From: Gammaproteobacteria bacterium
GTDB lineage: Bacteria; Pseudomonadota; Gammaproteobacteria; UBA6429; Thiohalophilaceae
Assembly (NCBI GenBank): GCA_029880855.1
Contig: JAOUNS010000008.1
Location: 62,001-126,000 of the forward strand
DNA length: 64,000 bases
Direction: 5' to 3'
Shown here in pieces: positions 55,191-63,948 of the stretch; position 1 is the first letter of the stretch; the number at the start of each line of letters is the position of its first letter. Under the pieces are notes generated by a model, which saw only the letters and a list, made by a program, of their open reading frames with translations, was not told the DNA's origin and did not search any database. Position numbers and translations under genes: made by a program.

Positions 55191-56234
55191 TTAGATGTTG
55201 ACGCGCAGGCCGACAGACATTGTAGTGTTGTCTGTGGTGCCGTCGCCCTGAACGGAGCTGTAACCACCGAACAGACGAACTTTCTTGCTGTAGTTGTGGA
55301 TAGCGCCGACAGTCAGGTAAGTACCGTCGTTGTCGTTGGTAGCACCGTCGTCAGTATCCTGCATACCGTAAGATACAACAATGGTATTGTTGCCGGACTT
55401 CATCTGTAAGCTGAGGTACATGTTGGTAACGTCAGTACCGTTATTGTCGATCATTTCGTACTGACCCATAACAGCTGTACCGCCACCCAGGTCGAACTTG
55501 CCACCCAGCTTGTTGGCGCTGTAGTCAGCCTTGGAAGTACCACGATCTACACCTGACAGGAAGGCTTCAAAGTTGCCGCCGCCGAAAGACAGGGCATAGG
55601 TCATCTGACCGTCATCACCTTGACCGTCGTTGTCAGTGTCAGTTTCGTCAGGGCTGAAAGTCAACCAGAAATCAACTGTACCGAACTTGTTCTTGTAACC
55701 AAGAGCGTTGTTGATGAAGCCATTGTGGCCCATGGTGCTGCCGGACATACCGTAGTTGCCGCGAGCTTCCAGAGTAGTGGTGACGAACGGATCGTACTTA
55801 ACACCACCGGTGTATTTGTAAGCAGATTTCAGGGTACCGATTTCGATAGAACCGAAACCGCCTTTCAGACCGGCAGCGATTTCACGAACACGCAGGGCGT
55901 TACCGCGAACGGTTACACTGTGTGTGTGAGCATTTGGGCCAGTCAGCGCAGTACCGGTTGTATCTTTGGCGTCTCCGAATTCAGAATCATCGTTACCACC
56001 AACGAAGTCAAATTCAGCAACAGCGAATGCGCTCATGCCGTCGCCCAGATCTTCTGAACCCTTAATACCGATACGGCCACGTTCTTTATCCACGATACCC
56101 ATAGTTGAAGAAGTGCCGGTATCAACCTGAGCCAACTCAAACTGGATGTGGGCGTATGCAGTCGCTTCAGCCTGGGCAGCCATAGGAGCAGCCATAGCAG
56201 CGCCGATAGCCAGAGCAATCAGTTTCTTATTCAT
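55191..56234 (-). CDS. Gram-negative trimeric porin
   Basis: The 347-residue product has a signal peptide (LIALAIGAAMAAPMAAQAEA), then a beta barrel with the porin features DKERGRIGIKGSEDLGDGMS and FAVAEFDF, Gly/Asp-rich loops, and the final MSVGLRVNI strand. It should form a general diffusion channel in the outer membrane. A good AGGAG site precedes the ATG. It has its own terminator. Confidence 0.93.
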   Translation of the reverse strand: MNKKLIALAIGAAMAAPMAAQAEATAYAHIQFELAQVDTGTSSTMGIVDKERGRIGIKGSEDLGDGMSAFAVAEFDFVGGNDDSEFGDAKDTTGTALTGPNAHTHSVTVRGNALRVREIAAGLKGGFGSIEIGTLKSAYKYTGGVKYDPFVTTTLEARGNYGMSGSTMGHNGFINNALGYKNKFGTVDFWLTFSPDETDTDNDGQGDDGQMTYALSFGGGNFEAFLSGVDRGTSKADYSANKLGGKFDLGGGTAVMGQYEMIDNNGTDVTNMYLSLQMKSGNNTIVVSYGMQDTDDGATNDNDGTYLTVGAIHNYSKKVRLFGGYSSVQGDGTTDNTTMSVGLRVNI

Positions 56235-56761
56235 AATTTATAATCTCCTAATTTCTTATTCTCGAGTAGTGAGTTTGAAAAAGAGAGTTAGGTTAACCAA
56301 ACTCGAACGTTTTTATACCGAAGTGGGACAGGAGAAGCAACATTTTTTTTCAAAAATACAACAGATGAAAATTATGTTGTATTCATACAACATAATACTG
56401 TGCGCTCTTTTTACCATTGCCTTTGCCAAATGGTTTTATCCACATCAGAAAGACACTTAACCAATTGTTATTGCTGAATATTTTTCGACACATATTAAGT
56501 AGGTATATGAAAATTGGCTGCGGATTTGATACAACACTGATCATGGTGAATATTTCATCAATTATTATCCTGATGTGAACCAGGTCACATCTGAATTAAT
56601 ATTTAATGAGTTACTAATATTGTTTTTACTGCACATCCACTTAATCCAGATGATGATTATGGATATAAAAGCAGATTCAAACACCACCATGATCGGAAGA
56701 CATGCACATGATTTCAGAAATACTTCTTACAAAATTCTTCTTGCCGACGACCGATATACAT
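56235..56761. other. 527-bp gene-free region between the two porin genes
   Basis: AT-rich region upstream of the first porin. A plus-strand frame of 62 codons at 56575-56763 has weak coding character and no good ribosome site. The region probably holds the porin promoter and control sites; I see no clear conserved motif. Confidence 0.5.
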
Positions 56762-56788
56762 AAAACGGGACAAAATCTGTCCCGTTTA
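56762..56788 (-). terminator. Terminator of the second trimeric porin gene
   Basis: AAACGGGACA and TGTCCCGTTT pair across a short loop; on the minus strand T residues follow. It lies about 35 bases past the porin stop. Confidence 0.85.
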
Positions 56789-56821
56789 TGTACATGTATG
56801 AACGCCATTTCAACGAGCAAA

Positions 56822-57829
56822 CTAGAACTTCAGTACCATACCGGCACCCATGAAGGTATCTTCTGAGGAAACCGGACCGGTGTCAGACTGCACAGAGGTA
56901 TACATCACGTAACCGGTGGTCTTTTTATCAAATTTGTAGTCGTATCCAACGGCTGTCAACGTGCTTTCTGTGACTGTCGCGGCATTATCTTCCACCATAA
57001 TGTACTGCGCCTTGAGCTTGCCGTTATCGCCGGCCTTCATATTGAAGCTGAGACCAATCCAGTCTTCTTCCGCTGTTGCAGCAGCAGGCTTTTCCACACC
57101 TGTCTGGTAGAGCAGACCCAACTGCATCTCTGCCATCTTGTAAGTGACAACCATGCGCGTCAGCGAATCGCTTGCCAGATTTTCGCCGTTTTCATAGCTG
57201 TCCTGGGCCAGTGCAATATACAAAGGACCTGCGTTATAACTGACAGAGAATGAAACAGTATCAGCCGGGCCGGTATCCGCAGTGCCGCCTGTGCCATTAT
57301 CTTCACCTGGAGCGACGGCGATGGCATAACCAAAATCACCGGATTTACCCTTCAGAGCCACGATATTATCAAAGCGGTGCTCACCGTCCTGGGCGCCGGC
57401 ATGCTTCAGATCGCCATCAGTATCACCAAATTGGTCAAACTTGCCCTGAGCCATTTTCAATGGTGTATCGTGACGACCAATGATGAACTCACCAAACCCA
57501 CCTTTCAGACCCACATACTGGTTACGACGCACAATACCGGCTGTGCCGTCACCGGCGCTGACAAGATCACTATCCGGATTAACGCCAAATTCAATCTTGT
57601 AAATACCACTCAGGCCATTGCCAAAATCACGCGAGCCCTTTACCCCAAGACGTGAGTCATGGCTGCGGACCTGCCAGTTGTCAACCGCCGTGACACCGCC
57701 GGCCTCTTCGGTAACCTGGCCATACGACATGTGTACACGACCATAAACAGTCACATCGTCGGCGGACTGTGCCACAACAGGCAACAGCAGTGCACTTGCA
57801 ACGGTTAAACTGATGAGATTCTTCTTCAT
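56822..57829 (-). CDS. Gram-negative trimeric porin, second copy type
   Basis: About 335 residues from the ATG at 57829, which follows GGGGAG; the frame to 57904 lacks a signal at its start. The signal peptide is KKNLISLTVASALLLPVVAQ. The mature part starts DDVTVYGRVHMSYGQVTEE and has RLGVKGSRDFGNGLSGIYKI. It ends in GAGMVLKF. It resembles the first porin but is not a recent copy. Each has its own promoter and terminator. Confidence 0.92.
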   Translation of the reverse strand: MKKNLISLTVASALLLPVVAQSADDVTVYGRVHMSYGQVTEEAGGVTAVDNWQVRSHDSRLGVKGSRDFGNGLSGIYKIEFGVNPDSDLVSAGDGTAGIVRRNQYVGLKGGFGEFIIGRHDTPLKMAQGKFDQFGDTDGDLKHAGAQDGEHRFDNIVALKGKSGDFGYAIAVAPGEDNGTGGTADTGPADTVSFSVSYNAGPLYIALAQDSYENGENLASDSLTRMVVTYKMAEMQLGLLYQTGVEKPAAATAEEDWIGLSFNMKAGDNGKLKAQYIMVEDNAATVTESTLTAVGYDYKFDKKTTGYVMYTSVQSDTGPVSSEDTFMGAGMVLKF

Positions 57830-58050
57830 GGATACTCCCCATAAACATAATTGTTTGAAATAAATGTGCCCTGTAGCCGACATTCTTAATGAGCTTGAAT
57901 ACACGACACCTCAGCGAGAGGTAACTTACCCGTGTTTTATTACAGAATTCCTTCAAGACCGGAGAGAGTGGTTGACTGAGTGAAAACTTCATATAACTGC
58001 AATACAACAGATGAAATATGACAATTTAAATTCACAGGAGAAAATAAATA

Positions 58051-58107
58051 AAAAAGGCCCATCTTTTCAGATGGGCCTTTTTGTTTTGGCTGGGGAACCA
58101 GGATTAC
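58051..58107. repeat. Direct repeat copy 1: terminator hairpin plus tRNA-Gln 3' end remnant
   Basis: This 57-base segment repeats at 58231-58287, exactly 180 bases away. It holds a GGCCCATC...GATGGGCC hairpin (58056-58077), then TTTTTGTTTT, then the start of the tRNA 3' side as read here (TGGCTGGGGAACCAGGATT). It is a remnant of the tRNA-Gln 3' region. The hairpin loop is the reverse complement of the one in copy 2. Confidence 0.8.
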
Positions 58108-58230
58108 TCGGTGCTTCCTGCACCTCGCCCGAAGGGCCGTCGTCGCCCACACTACGGGCTCCAACGTTCACCATCGCCTTCCATGGCGATGGTGTCGAAC
58201 CCCGGTTCTCATCCTCGTTCCCTTAAAGTG

Positions 58231-58262
58231 AAAAAGGCCCATCTGAAAAGATGGGCCTTTTT
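58231..58262 (-). terminator. Terminator after tRNA-Gln (repeat copy 2)
   Basis: GGCCCATC and GATGGGCC form a stem at 58236-58257. On the minus strand it directly follows the tRNA CCA end by about 5-10 bases and is followed by a T run, so it ends the tRNA transcript. Confidence 0.85.
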
Positions 58263-58266
58263 GTTT

Positions 58267-58340
58267 TGGCTGGGGAACTAGGATTCGAACCTAGATTGAC
58301 GGAGTCAGAGTCCGCTGTCCTGCCGTTAGACGATTCCCCA
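58267..58340 (-). tRNA. tRNA-Gln (CTG anticodon)
   Basis: On the minus strand the 74-base sequence has the acceptor stem TGGGGAA/TTCCCCA, an anticodon loop CTCTGAC with anticodon CTG (reads CAG), the T-loop GGTTCGAATCC, and an encoded CCA end. The U-A first pair is typical of tRNA-Gln. Confidence 0.95.
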
Positions 58341-58392
58341 GGAGATCATTGAGAACCCTCGCCTGAGGACAAGCACCAGGCTTGAATCGGTA

Positions 58393-58785
58393 TTAACGCT
58401 TGGAGTACTGCGGACGTTTACGCGCTTTGTGCAAACCGACTTTCTTGCGTTCCACTTCACGAGCATCACGGGTTACATAACCGGCACGACGCAAGGGTGA
58501 ACGCAGGTTCTCATCAAACTCGATCAGGGCACGGGTGATACCGTGACGAATAGCACCGGCTTGTCCGGTGTTACCACCGCCTTTAACAAAAACCTTGATA
58601 TCAAACTTGCTTTCAACATCAACCAGTTGCAAGGGTTGACGGACCACCATCCGGGCTGTTTCACGGCCGAAATACTTGTCCAGCGGAAGATTGTTAACCG
58701 TGATTTCGCCATTTCCGGCGCGAAGATAAACACGGGCGCTGGAATTCTTGCGGCGACCGGTGCTGTAAAACTGTTCAATTGCCAT
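58393..58785 (-). CDS. rpsI: 30S ribosomal protein S9
   Basis: The 130-residue S9 has [20 protein letters not shown] and [20 protein letters not shown]. The C-terminal [11 protein letters not shown] reaches the P-site tRNA. It is 28 bases after rplM and on the same strand, the usual pair. Confidence 0.98.
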   Translation of the reverse strand: MAIEQFYSTGRRKNSSARVYLRAGNGEITVNNLPLDKYFGRETARMVVRQPLQLVDVESKFDIKVFVKGGGNTGQAGAIRHGITRALIEFDENLRSPLRRAGYVTRDAREVERKKVGLHKARKRPQYSKR

Positions 58786-58813
58786 GGTACTGATTTCCTG
58801 ACCTGAAGTTTAA

Positions 58814-59242
58814 TTAAATTTCCAGTGGCGCAGGTTGCTGCGCAGCATGACCGTGCTCGGCTCCGGCATACACCCTCAATTTACGGAACATGGCACGACC
58901 AAGAGGATTCTTGGGCAGCATGCCCTTGACGGCGATTTCCAGGATCTGCTCCGGCGCCTTGGCGCGCAGCTTCTGGAGAGAGATGCTTTTCAGACCACCC
59001 GGATAGCCGGTGTGGTGATGGTACATCTTGTCCGTTTCCTTGTTCCCGGTCACTTTCACCTTGTCGGCGTTGATAACCACGATGTAGTCACCGGTATCCA
59101 CATGCGGGGTGTATTCCGCCTTGTGCTTACCGCGTAAACGACGGGCGATTTCAGCCGCCAGGCGACCAAGTACCTTATCGGTAGCATCTACCACGAACCA
59201 GTCCCGTTTTACGGTTTCCGGATTTGCACTGAAGGTTTTCAT
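58814..59242 (-). CDS. rplM: 50S ribosomal protein L13
   Basis: The 142-residue L13 starts [20 protein letters not shown] at the ATG at 59242; a frame to 59359 has no family support. It includes [20 protein letters not shown] and the [18 protein letters not shown] region. It forms an operon with rpsI. A terminator lies about 145 bases upstream. Confidence 0.98.
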   Translation of the reverse strand: MKTFSANPETVKRDWFVVDATDKVLGRLAAEIARRLRGKHKAEYTPHVDTGDYIVVINADKVKVTGNKETDKMYHHHTGYPGGLKSISLQKLRAKAPEQILEIAVKGMLPKNPLGRAMFRKLRVYAGAEHGHAAQQPAPLEI

Positions 59243-59387
59243 ATCTTTCCTGTCCCGCAATATCAATCTGTTGCAAAAAAGAGGCGGAATATTAATAAAA
59301 TCAGATACAAGATACAAGCGATATTTGGCCGGATTTAGCCGTTTTGGCTGTCCGGCCATCTATATCAGGCATTCCTGCCCTGAATCC

Positions 59388-59421
59388 AAAAAAAAAGCGC
59401 GGTAAAGGGGAAACCGCGCTT
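59388..59421 (-). terminator. Terminator between the hydrolase and rplM
   Basis: AGCGCGGT and ACCGCGCT pair around AAAGGGGAA, and on the minus strand a run of eight or nine T residues follows. It is about 215 bases past the hydrolase stop; it may also be an attenuator in the rplM leader. Confidence 0.75.
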
Positions 59422-59634
59422 AAATATACCACCATAAGGAGGATGGAGGAGTCAAAAACTGATTGCTTAAAAACAATTAGTAATTAAGTATTTGCTAATA
59501 TACTGAACCAGTTCACACAAGTCAATTTATTTTTTAAACCCGGTCTTAATTGACCAAAACATAAAAGGATAGATTTTTCAAAAAGTTAGATATTACAGCT
59601 GGGAATAGGAAAGATTACCGTCAAAGAAAAGACG

Positions 59635-60273
59635 TTATTGCCAGGCCTGTTTGACAAAATCCCGGACCACACTGAGTTGCCCATGGAAAAAATGACCGGC
59701 GGACTCGATCCAGTGGTAATCGGGTCGGGGAACAAGCTGGTCGACCCAATCGGAGACCGCCCCGGCATCAATCACCTCATCCTGCCCGCCCTGCAGAATC
59801 GCACAAGGAACAGCGATTTGAGTGACCAAAGAAAGATCATAGAGGGTGACCGGTGGGGCTACTAATATAATCCGTTCCGCCCCGGCGGCCTGATAGGCGT
59901 TGACCGTGATATAGGCCCCGAAAGAAAATCCCGCCAGCCAGACAGGCGAATCCGGATGTCGATTTCGCACCCAGTCCACTATCGAAAGCAGGTCAGCAGT
60001 CTCCCCCCTGCCGTCGTCAAATTCCCCTTCTGACTCTCCAATACCACGAAAATTGTAGCGGACACTGGCCATCCCCAGATCTTCCACGCCTCGCGCCAGG
60101 ATGTGGACCACTTTATTGGTCAGGCTGCCACCGTAAAGGGGGTGGGGGTGACTGATGATGACGACAGGTTCACCGGGATTCGGGCATTGCCCATTCGGGT
60201 AGGCTGACAACAACTCCTGCCGGCCCGCCGGACCGGTAATCAATTGCTTGCCGCCGATACAGTCCTGACTCAC
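59635..60273 (-). CDS. Alpha/beta hydrolase
   Basis: The 212-residue protein has ISHPHPLYGGSLTNKVVHI and VRYNFRGIGESEGEFDDGRG. The nucleophile serine is in LAGFSFGAYI, the acid is near ILQGGQDEVID, and the histidine is in SAGHFFHG. It is a serine hydrolase of the dienelactone-hydrolase-like group; the substrate is unknown. It overlaps the ferredoxin gene by four bases (ATGA), so the two are co-translated. Confidence 0.88.
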   Translation of the reverse strand: MSQDCIGGKQLITGPAGRQELLSAYPNGQCPNPGEPVVIISHPHPLYGGSLTNKVVHILARGVEDLGMASVRYNFRGIGESEGEFDDGRGETADLLSIVDWVRNRHPDSPVWLAGFSFGAYITVNAYQAAGAERIILVAPPVTLYDLSLVTQIAVPCAILQGGQDEVIDAGAVSDWVDQLVPRPDYHWIESAGHFFHGQLSVVRDFVKQAWQ

Positions 60274-60593
60274 TTTGTCTGTCCCGGGATCAGCAGCCGC
60301 TCCACGATACGGCCATGCCGGAGGTGTTCTGTCATGATCTCTTCAATATCCTCTTCATCCACATAGGTGTACCAGGTTTCTTCCGGGTAGATCACGATAA
60401 CCGGACCTTCTGTGCAGCGCCCCAAACACCCCGCCAGATTCACCCTGACACCGCCTTCCCCCGCCAAACCCAGTTGCTTGCTGCGTTGCTTGGCGAAATC
60501 ACGCATCGCTCGCGCATTATGGTTGGCGCAACAGGCTTCGCCCGCATCACGCTGGTTGGTACAGAAAAAGAGATGATATTTGTAGTATGACAC
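60270..60593 (-). CDS. Thioredoxin-like [2Fe-2S] ferredoxin
   Basis: About 107 residues from a GTG at 60593, behind a GAGG site. Cysteine ligands are in FFCTNQRDAGEACC and NLAGCLGRCTEGPVIVIYP. The protein matches the (2Fe-2S) ferredoxin family with a thioredoxin fold. An ATG at 60650 is possible but adds an unlikely leader. The hydrolase follows with a 4-base overlap; a GlcF-like gene is divergent. Confidence 0.88.
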   Translation of the reverse strand: MSYYKYHLFFCTNQRDAGEACCANHNARAMRDFAKQRSKQLGLAGEGGVRVNLAGCLGRCTEGPVIVIYPEETWYTYVDEEDIEEIMTEHLRHGRIVERLLIPGQTK

Positions 60594-60679
60594 GACTGCC
60601 TCGCAGACCGGGGAAATGACAAGTTTATCAATAACAGAAAGCGGTGGCATCCTGCATCGCTGAACAATTAAAATAACCA

Positions 60680-61960
60680 ATGGATAGCACTCTAACCACA
60701 CCGTCCGGCCCGCCATTGACCGAATCAATTCACACAAGTATTAATCTGCTGGCGGATCGCTGTGTGAAATGCGGTCTCTGCCTGCCCCACTGCCCAACCT
60801 ACAGTGAGGCCCAGAATGAAAACGAATCGCCCCGCGGTCGCATCGCCCTGCTGCAGGGACTGGTGAATGGGCGGTTGCACTACAGCGCAACCCTGGCCTC
60901 ACACCTGGACCATTGCCTGCTGTGTCGTCGCTGTGAGCGGGTTTGTCCCTCCGGTGTTAAATACGGCCGGCTGCTGGATAAATCCCGCCAATGGATGTTT
61001 GAAAAAGGCCTGCGGAGAAACCGTTTTGCAGGGTTCATGTTGTCCTTCCTTACCCACAAGCGGCGCCTGAAAACGGGACTGTTTCTGGTGCGACTTTATC
61101 AGCGCAGCGGCCTGCAATTTTTGTTTCGCATGACGGGTTTGCTCCGCCTGTTGCGCCTGGAGCATCTGGACAACCTGTTACCGGATTCCATCGCCGGCAC
61201 GCAGAAATGGTTGACGACCGTACCGACAAGCGGCAAAAAAATCGGCCGCGTTGGATTGTTTACCGGCTGTCTGGGTGAACAGTTGGACAGTCATCTCATC
61301 GACTGCAGTATCAAATTACTGAACAGGCTCGGATACGATGTCCTGCTGCCGTCACGACAAACCTGTTGTGGCGCCATGCATCAACATCACGGCGATATTG
61401 TCGCCGCATTGGCCCTGGCGGAACAGAATATTCAGGCCTTTGCAGAGACCGACCAGCTGGTATATCTGGCAACCGGTTGTGGTGTGAGTTTGCAGGATTA
61501 TGCAAACCTGCCCTGGCGGGACGCTGAACAAGTCAACCGCGCCGCTGAGTTCGTCGCCCGTGCGAGAGAGATCACCGACTTTATCAATCAGTGTGATCTG
61601 GGATCACTGCCATTGCAGCCATTACCGGTCAAAATCAGTATGCACTCCCCTTGCAGCGAAGCCAATCAGCAAACTTCCCGGCAACTCCTGCAACATATTC
61701 CCGAAATTGATCTTGAACTGTTGTCCAAAGATCGTTGCTGCGGGAGTGCAGGCAGCTACATGTTGACCCAACCGGCACTCGCCGCGCAGCTGCGCGATAA
61801 AACCATAAGCCAAATCAGTCATTCCGATGCCGATATTGTCACCACCACCAATCTCGGTTGTGCCCTGCATTTACGTACAGCTTTACCCAAGCACATCAGG
61901 CTGTTGCATCCCATCGAAGTTCTGTCTGCACAACTGTTCAAAGAGGATGGAGACAAATAA
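60680..61960 (+). CDS. GlcF-like Fe-S oxidoreductase subunit
   Basis: The 426-residue protein has two 4Fe-4S motifs (CVKCGLCLPHCP; CLLCRRCERVCP) followed by two CCG domains (TGCLGEQL with CCGAMHQHHGD; MHSPCSEANQ with CCGSAGSYM). It resembles the GlcF subunit of glycolate oxidase, but no glcD or glcE gene is adjacent. It could serve another hydroxyacid oxidase, as a quinone-side electron carrier. Confidence 0.88.
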   Translation: MDSTLTTPSGPPLTESIHTSINLLADRCVKCGLCLPHCPTYSEAQNENESPRGRIALLQGLVNGRLHYSATLASHLDHCLLCRRCERVCPSGVKYGRLLDKSRQWMFEKGLRRNRFAGFMLSFLTHKRRLKTGLFLVRLYQRSGLQFLFRMTGLLRLLRLEHLDNLLPDSIAGTQKWLTTVPTSGKKIGRVGLFTGCLGEQLDSHLIDCSIKLLNRLGYDVLLPSRQTCCGAMHQHHGDIVAALALAEQNIQAFAETDQLVYLATGCGVSLQDYANLPWRDAEQVNRAAEFVARAREITDFINQCDLGSLPLQPLPVKISMHSPCSEANQQTSRQLLQHIPEIDLELLSKDRCCGSAGSYMLTQPALAAQLRDKTISQISHSDADIVTTTNLGCALHLRTALPKHIRLLHPIEVLSAQLFKEDGDK

Positions 61961-62035
61961 TCAAATCTGGCACGTGATTTGCTACTATTTCCGAACGCGA
62001 TAACGGCAAATCACTATCACCGAGAGGGCTACACA

Positions 62036-62569
62036 ATGATCGTCCACTTAAAAGAATCGTTGCTGTACATATTGTTATTTTTCTTTATCTTCTTCGCCGG
62101 ATTTTCTGATGCCGCCGAACGTCCTCTCCGGATCGGTGTTACCGGCGGCCAGACCACGATTAAGACCTCCAACAGTCAGGACTACCAAATCGCCACCCAT
62201 GTGGGGGTAACAGCGCAGATGGATTTGATCCAAAAACGCTCTCTGTACGCCGGACTGGAAGGCAAATATACCCAAACAGCCACCAGTGAAAATGTCACCA
62301 ATACAACCACATCGACCACTTCGCTTTATACCGAAGAGACCCGAAGTCTTTACCTGTCCGTCCGAAACAGCGGTGATGTCTATCTTCGGGCAAAAGTCGG
62401 TGCGGTTAACAGGGTTATCAAAACCGATACGGTTATCCTGACCGATACCACCAAACCATCAGCCGGACTGGCAGTAGGGTTCAAACATCCACAGGGCCAT
62501 ATCCTGGAATTTGACTACACTATATATGACGTAGACACCAGTGTGTTCAGTATTGGCTATCTCTTTTAG
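62036..62569 (+). CDS. Small outer-membrane beta-barrel protein 1
   Basis: About 177 residues from the ATG at 62036. A signal peptide (LYILLFFFIFFAGFSDAA) precedes a beta-strand-rich part (LRIGVTGGQTTIKTSNSQDY, YAGLEGKYTQTATSENVTN) ending in VFSIGYLF. It looks like a small porin-like barrel with an unknown role. It is a tandem neighbour of the next gene, which has a similar plan. Confidence 0.6.
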   Translation: MIVHLKESLLYILLFFFIFFAGFSDAAERPLRIGVTGGQTTIKTSNSQDYQIATHVGVTAQMDLIQKRSLYAGLEGKYTQTATSENVTNTTTSTTSLYTEETRSLYLSVRNSGDVYLRAKVGAVNRVIKTDTVILTDTTKPSAGLAVGFKHPQGHILEFDYTIYDVDTSVFSIGYLF

Positions 62570-62644
62570 CGCCGGACGAGGTTGCCGGTCGCTGGCACAG
62601 TCCTTGCTTTTTATTTTGAAAATGATTTGAGAGAGGATAAAGTA

Positions 62645-63151
62645 ATGCGATTCGTCAAAATTATGTCTTTGTGCCTGATCTTTGGCATTTTCAGCCCGGT
62701 TGCACAGGCTGCCGGCGCCTATTTCGGTGTGAAAGGCGGTTTCTTTGAAGTTGAAAACTCCAACTACGATAAAGCTGTCAACGGCGGTATCATCGTCGGC
62801 GCCCACTTTATAGCCTCCTCAGTCCATACGGTCTCATTAGAAGGTGAATTAACCACGACGGTGCTGCCGGGCGATATCACCGGTGGCAATGAGTGGGAAA
62901 TCGACACCTTTGGTCTGTTCGGTGCATTTCGTGCCGGCAGCGGGGTCTATTTCAAGGGCAAGATGGGATACATCGATCGGAGCATTTCCTATAAATTCGG
63001 CGGTGTGTCAGACCGAAACAGTCTGGCCTATGGCATCGGTTTTGGTATTCGCCGGGGTACAGAACGCCGCATCGAAGTGGAATACACCATTATTGATGAC
63101 GATAACACCTTCACTGATATCAAGTTTCTCAGTATCGGTCTGATTTTCTAA
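62645..63151 (+). CDS. Small outer-membrane beta-barrel protein 2
   Basis: About 168 residues from the ATG at 62645, after a GAGAGGA site. The signal peptide ends at AQAAGAYFG. Its C-terminal half (VYFKGKMGYIDRSISYKF, RRIEVEYTIIDDDNTFTDI, FLSIGLIF) parallels the first protein (VYLRAKVGAVNRVIKTDT, HILEFDYTIYDVDTSVFSIG). The two are probably tandem paralogs in the outer membrane. Confidence 0.65.
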   Translation: MRFVKIMSLCLIFGIFSPVAQAAGAYFGVKGGFFEVENSNYDKAVNGGIIVGAHFIASSVHTVSLEGELTTTVLPGDITGGNEWEIDTFGLFGAFRAGSGVYFKGKMGYIDRSISYKFGGVSDRNSLAYGIGFGIRRGTERRIEVEYTIIDDDNTFTDIKFLSIGLIF

Positions 63152-63285
63152 TCCCCCCCGCGGCAATTCCCTGCCGGTCATCCTCTGCCACCCGAGGCAA
63201 AGTTGACCGGCAGTGCCGCACCTTATGTTCCCCGCCGTCCATTTCGGCATTGAAACCCGGGGATGAATTTTGTATCTTGCCGGTT

Positions 63286-63930
63286 ATGGAATTTCGCCAA
63301 TACAGTCTGTTCGACAAACTCATCCGGCAATTCGATGCCGGGTTGCGCACGGTGGCCGGTAATCCGCCCTTGACCGAGCGCCCCAATCCGGCCGATCTCA
63401 TTCCGGAGGCGGAGTTGTCCGCCAAAGAACGGGAGCTGGCGGGACGCCTGATGCGCATCAATCATGCCGGGGAAGTCTCGGCCCAGGGGCTGTATCAGGG
63501 GCAGGCCCTGACCGCCCGCCTGCCGGCGGTGCGCGAGAAAATGGAACGGGCGGCGCTGGAAGAGAATGATCACCTGGCCTGGTGTGAGCAACGCTGTAAG
63601 GAACTGGGCACCCACACCAGCCTGTTGAGTCCGTGCTGGTATTTGGGCTCACTCACCATTGGTGCGATTGCCGGGATCGCCGGTGACAAGTGGAGTCTGG
63701 GCTTTGTGGCGGAAACGGAGCATCAGGTCGTGCGTCATCTGGACAGCCACAAGGCACAGATCAATCCGTCAGATCAAAAGACCCACGCTATTCTGGATCA
63801 AATGAAAGAAGATGAAGCCCACCATGCGACGACAGCCTTGCATGCCGGCGGCGCAGCCCTGCCCGGCCCGATCAAGGCCCTGATGGGGCTGACCTCAAAG
63901 GTGATGACCAAAGCCGCCTACTGGCTCTGA
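63286..63930 (+). CDS. coq7: 2-polyprenyl-3-methyl-6-methoxy-1,4-benzoquinone monooxygenase
   Basis: Coq7 is the di-iron enzyme that hydroxylates the ubiquinone ring at C6. The 214 residues from the ATG at 63286 have RINHAGEVSAQGLYQGQ and EENDHLAWCEQR and EDEAHHATTALHAGG, the di-iron motifs. GSLTIGAIAGIAGDKWSLGF and the following ETEHQVVRHLD are also typical. It complements ubiH and the ubiI-like gene in this window. Confidence 0.95.
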   Translation: MEFRQYSLFDKLIRQFDAGLRTVAGNPPLTERPNPADLIPEAELSAKERELAGRLMRINHAGEVSAQGLYQGQALTARLPAVREKMERAALEENDHLAWCEQRCKELGTHTSLLSPCWYLGSLTIGAIAGIAGDKWSLGFVAETEHQVVRHLDSHKAQINPSDQKTHAILDQMKEDEAHHATTALHAGGAALPGPIKALMGLTSKVMTKAAYWL

Positions 63931-63948
63931 TAGCCCGGTCATCCCGGT

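Noticed and set aside
56575-56763. 62-codon frame between the porins
   Set aside because: Weak composition, no good ribosome site, and it ends in the porin terminator region.
58011-58281. Two short plus-strand frames in the duplicated terminator/tRNA region
   Set aside because: They are translations of repeat and tRNA sequence; this explains their shared GLF/FWLGN motifs.
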